NCBI GenBank assembly: GCA_005799545.1
Contig: SYGM01000045.1
Coordinates: 1-35,791, forward strand
Length of the DNA: 35,791 bases
Source: Planctomycetia bacterium
GTDB taxonomy: Bacteria; Planctomycetota; UBA1135; GCA-002686595
Reading direction: 5' to 3'
The notes under the pieces were generated by a model. That model saw only the letters and a program-made list of their open reading frames with translations, ran no database searches and had not been told where the DNA came from. The position numbers and the translations under genes are program-made. Shown here in pieces: positions 16,270 through 23,691 of this stretch; position 1 is the first letter of the stretch; each line of letters begins with the position of its first letter.

Positions 16270-17814
16270 ATGAACCAAGCCCTCAAGATCTGTCTGGTCT
16301 CCTCGGAGTGCACGCCCTTCGCCAAGACGGGCGGTCTCGCCGATGTCGTCGCCGCGCTGGGTCGTTTCCTCTCCAAGCGCGGAAACGATGTGCGCATCGT
16401 CATGCCGATGTACTCGCGCATCAAGAACGGCGGACACGAGTTCTACCCCGTTCCGGACGCCCAGGACATTCCGATCCGGCTGGGAGGCAGGACCTACTGG
16501 TTCTCGCTGTCGACGCTGCAGCTGCCGCGCTCCTCGGCCAAGATCTGGCTGGTGCGCTGCCCCGAGCTGTACGAGCGCGAGGGCATCTACACGCAGGACG
16601 CGGACGAGCACCTGCGCTTCGCGCTGCTGTCGCGCGCGGCCTTCCTGATGTGCCAGCACACGCAGTGGAGCCCGGACATCATGCACTGCAACGACTGGCA
16701 CACGGGCCTGATCCCGATCTACCTGCGGACGCACTACGGCTGGGACAAGCTGTTCGAGAACACCCGCACGGTGATGACGATCCACAACATCGGCTATCAG
16801 GGCACATTCTCCGCGGAAACCGTGTCCGGTCTGGGCCTCGACAGCGATCGCTACCTGCTGTGGCAGGAGGATCTCAACGAGAACCGCATCAACTATCTCA
16901 AGACGGGTCTGGTCTACGCGAACGCGATCACGACCGTGTCCCGCACCTACGCACAGGAGATTCAGGGCGATGAGCTGGGCATGGGCCTCGCCGGCGTGCT
17001 GCGCCAGCGCTCGGACTCGATCACGGGCATCGTCAACGGCGTGGACTACGAGGACTGGAATCCGCGCGATGACGTGCTGATTCCGCACGGTTACACCATC
17101 AAGGACATGTCCGGCAAGGCGCTGTGCAAGGAGGCGCTGATGAAGCGCTTCGGCATGAGCTACGAGCCCGCCACGCCCGTCTTCGGCATCGTGTCGCGCC
17201 TGACCTTCCAGAAGGGCTTCGAGCTGCTCGCGGAGATCCTCACTGTCCTGCTGCAGCGCGAAAACATGCGCGTAGTCGTGCTTGGAAGCGGCGAGGAGAA
17301 GTACGAAAGCTACTTCACCTGGCTCCAGAACACCTTCCCGCACAAGGTTGCCTACGATCGCGGCTACAAGGAAGATCTGTCTCACCACATAGAAGCGGGT
17401 GCGGACATGTTTCTGATGCCCTCGCGCTACGAGCCCTGCGGTATCAACCAGATGTATTCGCTCAAGTACGGCACGGTGCCGATCGTGCGGCGCACGGGCG
17501 GTCTCGCCGACACCGTCGAGCAATGGGATCCTCAGAGCCGCACGGGCACCGGCTTCCTCTTCGGAGAGTTCTCCGCGGACGCGCTGATGAACACGATGCG
17601 CTTCGCTCTGGATTGTTGGAAGGATCAGGAAGCCTGGAAGGTGCTGCAGCGCAACGGCATGGAAAAAGACTTCTCGTGGGAGCGTCAGGGCGAGGAGTAC
17701 ATCGCCCTGTACCGCCGTCTGCTGCCCCCGCGCGCGCCGCTGACGACTCCGCGCGCGACCGTCACGCTGACTCCGCCCGCAACGGTCCGCAAGGCGCCTG
17801 CCAAGGGCGTCTAG
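16270..17814 (+). CDS. glgA: Glycogen synthase (ADP-glucose, GT5)
   Basis: A protein of about 514 residues; ATG 16258 would add four. It transfers glucose from ADP-glucose to alpha-1,4-glucan. Motifs: the N-terminal ADP-glucose loop KTGGLADVV (~residues 18-26), HCNDWHTGL, TIHNIGYQG, GIVNGVDYEDW, and the C-terminal PSRYEPCGINQMYSLKYGT followed by RRTGGLADTV. The normal GT5 double-Rossmann fold is complete. The last ~30 residues are a Pro/Thr-rich tail outside the catalytic fold. An ATP-grasp paralogue starts 13 bases downstream on the same strand, an unusual operon partner for glgA. Confidence 0.95.
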   Translation: MNQALKICLVSSECTPFAKTGGLADVVAALGRFLSKRGNDVRIVMPMYSRIKNGGHEFYPVPDAQDIPIRLGGRTYWFSLSTLQLPRSSAKIWLVRCPELYEREGIYTQDADEHLRFALLSRAAFLMCQHTQWSPDIMHCNDWHTGLIPIYLRTHYGWDKLFENTRTVMTIHNIGYQGTFSAETVSGLGLDSDRYLLWQEDLNENRINYLKTGLVYANAITTVSRTYAQEIQGDELGMGLAGVLRQRSDSITGIVNGVDYEDWNPRDDVLIPHGYTIKDMSGKALCKEALMKRFGMSYEPATPVFGIVSRLTFQKGFELLAEILTVLLQRENMRVVVLGSGEEKYESYFTWLQNTFPHKVAYDRGYKEDLSHHIEAGADMFLMPSRYEPCGINQMYSLKYGTVPIVRRTGGLADTVEQWDPQSRTGTGFLFGEFSADALMNTMRFALDCWKDQEAWKVLQRNGMEKDFSWERQGEEYIALYRRLLPPRAPLTTPRATVTLTPPATVRKAPAKGV

Positions 17815-17827
17815 GAAGCACGCACGC

Positions 17828-19048
17828 ATGCACGTTCTCTTCGTCGAGCCGGCCTTTCCCCGCAACCAGCGCGAGTTCGTCCGCGCGCTCCACAGCGTCG
17901 GCGCGCGCGTCACGGGCATAGGCGAGTCACCGCTCGGCAGTCTCGATGCCGAGCTGAAGGGTTGGCTCTACCGCTACGAGCAGGTCCGCTCCGTAGTCGA
18001 TGAGCCCGCGCTGCTCGAAACGGTGCGGCGCATCCAGACGCGGGAATGGGTCGATCGTCTGGAGTGCAGCGTCGAAGCGCACATCATGGCGACGGCCCGC
18101 GTGCGCGAAGCCTGCACGATTCCCGGCACGAGCGTGCGCACCAGCTTTCTGTGCCGCGACAAGCCGGCGATGAAGGATGCCCTGCGCGCCGCCGGCATCC
18201 CCTGCGCTCAATCCATCGGCACCCGTGACGTGAAGGAAGCGCGCGAGTTCGTCAAGCAGGTCGGCTACCCCGTGATCCTCAAGCCGCGCGACGCGGCGGG
18301 TGCTTCGGGCACCTACAAGGCTTCCAACGACGCCGAGCTGGAGAGTGCGCTGCGCTCAAGCGGTCTCGCCGCTGGCAGGGATGTCGCGATCGAGGAATTC
18401 ATCGAGGGCCACGAGGGCTTCTACGACACGCTCACCATCGGCGGCAAGGTCGTGCACGACTTCGCGTGTCACTACTTCCCGAACGTGCTCGAGGCGATGC
18501 GGACGCGCTGGATCTCGCCGCAGATCGTCTGCACCAACCGCATCGAATCCGAGCCCTACCGCGAGCTGCGTGAAATGGGCCGCAAGGTGATCGAGGCGCT
18601 CGGCATTCACACCTCGGCCACGCACATGGAGTGGTTCTTCGGCCCCAAGGGCCTGAAGTTCAGCGAGATCGGCTGCCGCCCTCCGGGCGTGCGCACCTGG
18701 GATCTCTACAGCGCAGCCAACGACTTCGACATCTACGCCGAATGGGCCAAGGCCATCGTTCACGGCAAGACGGACACGCGCGCTTCGCGCCGGCTCTCCA
18801 CCGGCCTGATCGCCCTGCGTCCCGATGTCGACGGTCGCATCCGCGGCTACGAAGGTGTCGAGGAAATGAAACGCCGCTTCGGCGAAAATCTGATCGACAG
18901 TCACTTCCCGCCGCCGGGCACACCGACGCAGGGCGTGGAAGCGGGCTTCATGGCCAATGCCTGGGTGCGCATGAAGCACGCCGACTACGACGAGCTGCGC
19001 AAGCTGCTCAACAACGTCGGCGAAACCGTCAAGGTGCGCGCGGAGTAG
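17828..19048 (+). CDS. ATP-grasp carboxylate-amine ligase (paralogue C)
   Basis: A 406-residue protein in apparent operon with glgA (13-base gap, AGGAAG as a possible SD). Motifs parallel those of paralogues A and B: CRDKPAMKDALRAAGIP (~109-125), ILKPRDAAGASGTY with the ATP-binding lysine, EEFIEGHEGFYDT, HMEWFFGPKG and SEIGCRPPG. The start MHVLFVEPAFPRNQREF aligns with MNILYLSPGFPEEMKYF of paralogue A, so A and C are probably closest. It differs at GEE (GHE here) and GAGS (GASG here), so the substrate or activity may differ. The last 20 bases overlap the convergent ThrE-like gene. Confidence 0.83.
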   Translation: MHVLFVEPAFPRNQREFVRALHSVGARVTGIGESPLGSLDAELKGWLYRYEQVRSVVDEPALLETVRRIQTREWVDRLECSVEAHIMATARVREACTIPGTSVRTSFLCRDKPAMKDALRAAGIPCAQSIGTRDVKEAREFVKQVGYPVILKPRDAAGASGTYKASNDAELESALRSSGLAAGRDVAIEEFIEGHEGFYDTLTIGGKVVHDFACHYFPNVLEAMRTRWISPQIVCTNRIESEPYRELREMGRKVIEALGIHTSATHMEWFFGPKGLKFSEIGCRPPGVRTWDLYSAANDFDIYAEWAKAIVHGKTDTRASRRLSTGLIALRPDVDGRIRGYEGVEEMKRRFGENLIDSHFPPPGTPTQGVEAGFMANAWVRMKHADYDELRKLLNNVGETVKVRAE

Positions 19049-20282
19049 TCTCCGAGCTGCTGCGGGCCGGCAGGATCACGTTCGCGACCAGCAATCCCGC
19101 CGCGATCGAAATGCCTACCAGCGCCACGCGAAATGCCGTATCGACGCCGGAGATCACGTCCTTGTCCAGCATGGTGAACAGGGAGCGGAAACCGATGCCG
19201 CCGGGAACCAGCAGCAGCAGGCCCGGAACCAGCGGAATCACCGGCGGACGCAGCGACCAGCGCGAGTAGGCGTTGCTGACGAGACACACGACGAAGCCGC
19301 CCAGTGCTTCGCTGAAGTGCTCGCCGATCAGATCGCGGCCGAGCAGCGAGCCGAAGTATCCCAGCACGCTCGCCAGCATGACCCACGCCATGTCGCGCCG
19401 CGGCGCCTGAAACAGCACGCCGAAGCAGACCGGCGCGATCAGCAGCGCGCAATACAGGGAGAACGGCGGCAGATCGAAGCCCAGCGGCAGCTGCGGCTGC
19501 GCGGCTTCCTCGCTGAACAGCGTTCCCACACGGCCGCCGATGGCGGCTCCGAACAGCAGCGCCAGCAGCGTCATGATCCCGCCCATCAGTCGTGCTGTTC
19601 CGCTGGCGAGGTGACCGACGGCGACCTCGCTGATGGATGTGGTCAGCGTCAGTCCCGGAAGAAGGGTGATCAGCCCGGCCACGATCACGGAGACTTCAGG
19701 CCGTGCACCCCAGCAGCCCTCGATCAGGGAGGCGATGGACGCGCCGAGGAAAGCCGCCGTCGGCAGCAGGACGCGGCTCAGCCGCGAGGAGTACTGAGCG
19801 CCCAGATAGCAGAGGCCGACGATCAGGCCGAGCAGCGCCGCCATGCAGGTTTCATGCGTGTTGCCGCCGAAGAACACCGCGGCGCTGGCGGAGCTCAGTC
19901 CGAAGGCGACCAGCGTGACGGGCCTGGAATAGGGAGCGGGCTCGCGTTCGACCTGTGCGAGGCCGGCGCGTGCGGCCGCGGCGGAGATGAGACCCTGCTC
20001 GCTTTGACGCACGATCTCCTCGATGCGCGCGCGACTGGAGAGATTCGGCGATCCCGGCTGAACCCGCACCAGCAGCGTGCGGGCGCTGGCATACGGGCGG
20101 GCCGGATCATCGGGAAAGGAAGCGAAGATCGAGGTGGGTGTTGCGAAGAACTGCCCTTCGATTCCGTGGCGATTCGCGGCGCGCTCCATCGCCTGCTCGA
20201 CGGCGGGAGCGGGAGCTCCGTGCACATGCAGCGCCCGCCCGAGCGTCACGACGAATTCGATCGCGTCATCCCGTTCGTTCAC
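19029..20282 (-). CDS. ThrE-family threonine/serine exporter-like membrane protein
   Basis: A protein of about 417 residues from GTG 20282, which forms a GTGA overlap with the upstream glycosidase stop. An ATG at 20351 would run 70 bases into that gene, so GTG is preferred. The N-terminal cytoplasmic domain (~1-110; FVVTLGRALHVHGAPAPAVE, FFATPTSIFASF) and about ten hydrophobic helices match the ThrE/DUF1212 plus DUF3815 architecture. The helices include a PGLTLTTSISEVAVGHLASG segment, typical of the family. It would export small amino acids or related compounds. Translational coupling to a glycosidase is odd. Proximity to the ATP-grasp island makes amino-acid efflux relevant, but this is inference. 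Confidence 0.82.
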   Translation of the reverse strand: MNERDDAIEFVVTLGRALHVHGAPAPAVEQAMERAANRHGIEGQFFATPTSIFASFPDDPARPYASARTLLVRVQPGSPNLSSRARIEEIVRQSEQGLISAAAARAGLAQVEREPAPYSRPVTLVAFGLSSASAAVFFGGNTHETCMAALLGLIVGLCYLGAQYSSRLSRVLLPTAAFLGASIASLIEGCWGARPEVSVIVAGLITLLPGLTLTTSISEVAVGHLASGTARLMGGIMTLLALLFGAAIGGRVGTLFSEEAAQPQLPLGFDLPPFSLYCALLIAPVCFGVLFQAPRRDMAWVMLASVLGYFGSLLGRDLIGEHFSEALGGFVVCLVSNAYSRWSLRPPVIPLVPGLLLLVPGGIGFRSLFTMLDKDVISGVDTAFRVALVGISIAAGLLVANVILPARSSSETTPRAP

Positions 20283-22498
20283 TGCTGGGTGAAGATCAGC
20301 CACGTGTGTCCCTTGGCCGGAATCGTGACCTCCACCCGTGCAGTCCCGCAAGCATCCAGCTCGATGGACTGCGCTTCGTTGTCGCGGATACGCATCTCAG
20401 CGCGACCGTGCAGTCCGGTGTAGTACAGGGGCAGCGTGATCACGCGCCGGACCTCTTCCGGCAGCGGGTTGTAGAGCATCGCCAGACCGCGTTCGCGCCC
20501 CTGCGGGTCGACATGCAGCCAGCCGTCCCAGTCGCGTCCGTCCGCGCGACGCAGGTGGATCAGATCCGAATCGAGGATGCGGCGGTGCTCCAGGTAGAAG
20601 TCGACCCAGCGCTTGACCAGATCCCGGGTCTGCGGCGTGTCGTACAGGCGCGGTCCGCGCCAGCAGGCCTGAACGCCGGCGCCGAAGTTGTTGGCAAGGT
20701 GCGCCTCGTAGGCATCCAGATGCTCGCTCAGCGGTTCGATCGTCGCGGCGGCGCCGCCGCCCTGGTACTCGGTCAGCGGAACAAACATCCAGCCCATGCT
20801 GGGTGTCTTCTCCCAGGTGCCGTCGTACAGATTCTGGCGTCCGTGCAGGATCTGCTCCGCGCGCGGCAGCGACCAGTTGGTTTCGCGATAGCCCATCGCG
20901 CACTTGTTCGCGCCGCCGAGGAAGTACCAGTCGGGCACGTTGAGGTAGACACCGCGACCGCGGCAGCGCGCGTAGAAGTCCATGATCTGGCGCCACTGCC
21001 GCCACTGCGAGTCCGCCAGTCCGCGGTGCCCGGGATGCTGCTCGGACGCACAAACGTCGCCGGGATAGGAGCCATCATGCTCCAGCACCATCATGCCCGT
21101 CTCGTTGAGAAAGGACTCGATGCGCTCGAAGTAGTCCGTGCCCCAGTTGCCGCGCAGGCAGGGCGAGTTGCCGAAGATCGCCTTGCCGCGCGCCAGCGTC
21201 TGAGGAGCCAGCACATCCTCCTCCGGCGAGATCGCGCGGCTCGCGAGCAGCGAGTAGCCGCCCAGTTCGACGCCCTTGGTGCGACCGTAGTCGACGAGCT
21301 CGCGAATCTGCGCTCGGTAGGCCGGGTCCCGGCTCTCCATGTCAAAGCCGCTGCCGAAGGAGAGGATCAGCATCTCGAAGCCGACTTCGGCGCACTGATC
21401 GATCGCCAGCCGCACGGCCGCGGGGTCGGCGGTGCGTGCGTGCATCAGGATCGGATTTTCCGTGCTCCACGGTGCCAGCGTGCGATACATGCGGCGCTTG
21501 GAGAGCCCGCGCCGCTCGCGATCGTGCGAGTCGAGCAGCAGTTCAAAGACCGCCGGCGCGGCGAGCACAGTCTGTCGCAGGGGCGCATGCTCGTTCCAGG
21601 GACCGAGTTCGACGCCCGGACCCGACGGCGGCCCGCACACGAGCAGGCACGGTGTCTTCAGCTCGTAGTTGACCTGCGTGCCGAAGGCCGGATCGTGTTC
21701 CCAGCGCACCGCCGCCCTGCCGGTCTGCGTGGCCTGTCCGAACATGCCCATCTCGCTTTCGACATGGAGGTTGGACTCCGTCCAGCGCTGCGGCTGTTCC
21801 ACGGAGGACTGCACCTCGACCACCGCCAGGCGCTCGCTCTCGATGCCCTGCAGGACGAACACGCAGCTCTGTGCGCCGGCATCGACCACCACCGTCTTGG
21901 CGAAGAGCGGCAGGCCTTCGTACAGGTCGTAGTGCACCAGCACGCGGAAGTTGTAGTTGACACCGGTTCCAGGGCCGAAGATGAACGTCGTGCGCAGTCC
22001 GGCCGGCGGCCAGTGGGAGTTCGTGGACCAGCGCGGCTGCTTCCATGCGATGCGTTCGGGGATCGGTCCGGTTTCGATGTCGTAGAGCGGCAGCGAATCG
22101 AGGTTGGCGCTCAGCTGCTCGACATCGGTCGCGCGCAGGAAAGCGCGGTTGACTTGGCCTTTCAGTCCTCCGACCTGGACGCGACGCCCGTCGATCTCCA
22201 GCACGGCCTCCGGCTCCACGGCGCGGATGAACTCTTCGCCGCTGCCCAGATGGCGCAGCGAGGTCGTGGCAACCCCGCGCAGATCCTTGCCGAGGCCGTG
22301 CGGACGGAACGTGAAGGTCCGCTCCGCAAGTCCGTTGGAAAGCACAAGGGTCGAGCGGTCCTGCGACCAGCGCGCCGTGGCGGGGGTGTCGACCGTCTCG
22401 ACCAGCCAGTCCGGGGTGGGCGCCGGGCTGACGCTCACAAGGGCGGACTGACAGGCGCTCAGCAGCAACGCAGCGATCAATAGGTGCGGAATTCGCAT
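20279..22498 (-). CDS. Secreted lipoprotein, putative GH36/GH27-like alpha-galactosidase-type glycosidase
   Basis: A 739-residue protein from ATG 22498. The start gives a clean lipoprotein signal (LLLSAC, lipidated Cys16); the longer open frame to 22549 adds an unlikely leader. Residues ~50-330 are a beta-sandwich domain. A TIM-barrel-like region follows, with VGFEMLILSFGSGFDME, MMVLEHDGSYPGD (Asp as candidate nucleophile) and GVYLNVPDWYF. The end is a beta domain with LAMLYNPL. The arrangement resembles clan GH-D alpha-galactosidases, but catalytic residues are not certain and another glycosidase family is possible. It acts outside the cytoplasm. Its neighbours are a sialidase-like gene (divergent) and a sulfatase, as in planctomycete glycan-use loci. 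Confidence 0.65.
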   Translation of the reverse strand: MRIPHLLIAALLLSACQSALVSVSPAPTPDWLVETVDTPATARWSQDRSTLVLSNGLAERTFTFRPHGLGKDLRGVATTSLRHLGSGEEFIRAVEPEAVLEIDGRRVQVGGLKGQVNRAFLRATDVEQLSANLDSLPLYDIETGPIPERIAWKQPRWSTNSHWPPAGLRTTFIFGPGTGVNYNFRVLVHYDLYEGLPLFAKTVVVDAGAQSCVFVLQGIESERLAVVEVQSSVEQPQRWTESNLHVESEMGMFGQATQTGRAAVRWEHDPAFGTQVNYELKTPCLLVCGPPSGPGVELGPWNEHAPLRQTVLAAPAVFELLLDSHDRERRGLSKRRMYRTLAPWSTENPILMHARTADPAAVRLAIDQCAEVGFEMLILSFGSGFDMESRDPAYRAQIRELVDYGRTKGVELGGYSLLASRAISPEEDVLAPQTLARGKAIFGNSPCLRGNWGTDYFERIESFLNETGMMVLEHDGSYPGDVCASEQHPGHRGLADSQWRQWRQIMDFYARCRGRGVYLNVPDWYFLGGANKCAMGYRETNWSLPRAEQILHGRQNLYDGTWEKTPSMGWMFVPLTEYQGGGAAATIEPLSEHLDAYEAHLANNFGAGVQACWRGPRLYDTPQTRDLVKRWVDFYLEHRRILDSDLIHLRRADGRDWDGWLHVDPQGRERGLAMLYNPLPEEVRRVITLPLYYTGLHGRAEMRIRDNEAQSIELDACGTARVEVTIPAKGHTWLIFTQQ

Positions 22499-22505
22499 GC
22501 ACGCC

Positions 22506-22511
22506 AGACTA
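22506..22511 (-). promoter_or_regulatory. -10-like box TAGTCT, 7 nt before the glycosidase
   Basis: The minus strand reads GCTAGTCT, then 7 nt, then ATG 22498. It also supports 22498 over the upstream ATG at 22549. Confidence 0.45.
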
Positions 22512-22547
22512 GCGCGAGGGGCTGCACAATCGCAGGATGTTCCGGCC

Positions 22548-23687
22548 ATGCTGCTGACCGGACTGCTCTTCGCCGTGCTTGCTCAAGCTCCTGCTCAAGC
22601 TCCTGCTCAGGACCCTGTGCCCGCTCCTGTGCCCGCGCCGGCCCTGATCGATCTTGCAGGCGAAAAGGAGCGCCAGATCATCGTCGATTCCGAGAAAGGC
22701 CAGTACCTCGGACATGTCTCGACAGTGACCTTGGGCGACGGCACGATCCTCGCGGCCTATCCCAAGGGCCATGGCAGGGGCGCGATCGTGCTCAAGCGCT
22801 CGGATGACGGAGGCAAGACCTAGTCGGAGCGCCTGCCCACGCCCGAAAACTGGGTCACAAGCCTCGAAACGCCGACCTTGCACCGCGTCAAGGACCCCAC
22901 GACGGGCGCCATGCGCCTGCTGTGCTTTTCGGGGCTCTACCCCGCCCGAATGGCGACGAGCGAGGATGAGGGCCGAACCTGGACCAGCCTGCAGCCGATC
23001 GGCGAGTGGGGCGGGATCGTGGTGATGGGCGATCTCGTGACGACGAGCGATGGACGCTTGCTGGCCTACTTCCACGATGACGGCCGCTTCGCCGTCGCGG
23101 GCGGCAAGCTCTCCAGCGAGATGAAGCTCTTCAGCACCGAGTCGAAAGACGGCGGCAAGACCTGGGGGGCGCCGCGCGTGCTGCATTCCTCGAGCGAAAT
23201 CCACCTCTGCGAGCCCGGCATCGCCCGCTCGCCCGACGGCAGGGAATGGACCATGCTGCTGCGCGAAAACCGCCGCAGCAAGGGTTCGCATGCGCTCGTC
23301 TCCGCGGATGAAGGCACGACATGGAGCGCTCCGCGCGAGTTGCCGCGCTGGCTCAACGGGGACCGCCACACCGCGCGCTACACGCCCGATGGCCGGCTCG
23401 TGATCGCGTTCCGCTGCATGGACACCAAGTCTCCGTATCAGGGCGACTTCGTGGCCTGGGTGGGAACCTACGCCGACCTTTGCGAGAACAAGCCGGGCGA
23501 GTATCTGGTGCGACTGGCGGACAACAAGCGTTCCGCCGACTGCGGCTACCCGGGCGTGGAGGTGCTCAAGGACGGCACGCTGCTGCTGACGACCTACGGC
23601 ACGTGGACCTCCGGCGAAGCGCCCTACATCCTGGCGGTGCGCCTCAAGCTGGAAGAGCTCGCCGGCAAGAGCGCGACGCCGCGCTGA
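22548..23687 (+). pseudogene. Sialidase-like (Asp-box/BNR) secreted protein interrupted by an in-frame TAG
   Basis: One continuous frame of 380 codons is broken only by TAG at 22821-22823 (codon 92). The protein has a signal peptide (MLLTGLLFAVLAQA), a Pro/Ala repeat linker and a sialidase-type beta-propeller. Asp-boxes read SDDGGKT-stop, SEDEGRTW, SKDGGKTW and SADEGTTW; the stop sits exactly where the first box needs its Trp, so TGG has become TAG. Downstream coding is intact to the normal end and no good start follows the stop (22878 is a TTG). Either a recent nonsense mutation, a base error, or readthrough. Intact, it would be an exo-sialidase or related glycan hydrolase acting outside the cell. 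Confidence 0.82.
22581..22640 (+). repeat. 12-bp tandem repeat, five units, Ala/Pro/Gln linker
   Basis: Five 12-base units from 22581, the first two identical (GCTCAAGCTCCT) and the rest diverged. They encode AQAP, AQAP, AQDP, VPAP, VPAP just after the signal peptide of the sialidase-like gene. Being in frame, gain or loss of units would change only linker length. Confidence 0.8.
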
Positions 23688-23691
23688 ATCC

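Noticed and set aside
16219-17919. 566-residue minus-strand open frame over glgA
   Set aside because: Antisense shadow of a clear GT5 glycogen synthase.
20138-22483. 781-residue plus-strand open frame over the glycosidase
   Set aside because: Antisense shadow; the minus strand has a lipoprotein signal and conserved enzyme motifs.
22878-23687. Downstream part of the sialidase-like gene as an independent gene
   Set aside because: It begins only at a TTG within conserved domain sequence, with no signal peptide or SD; better explained as the 3' part of one interrupted gene.
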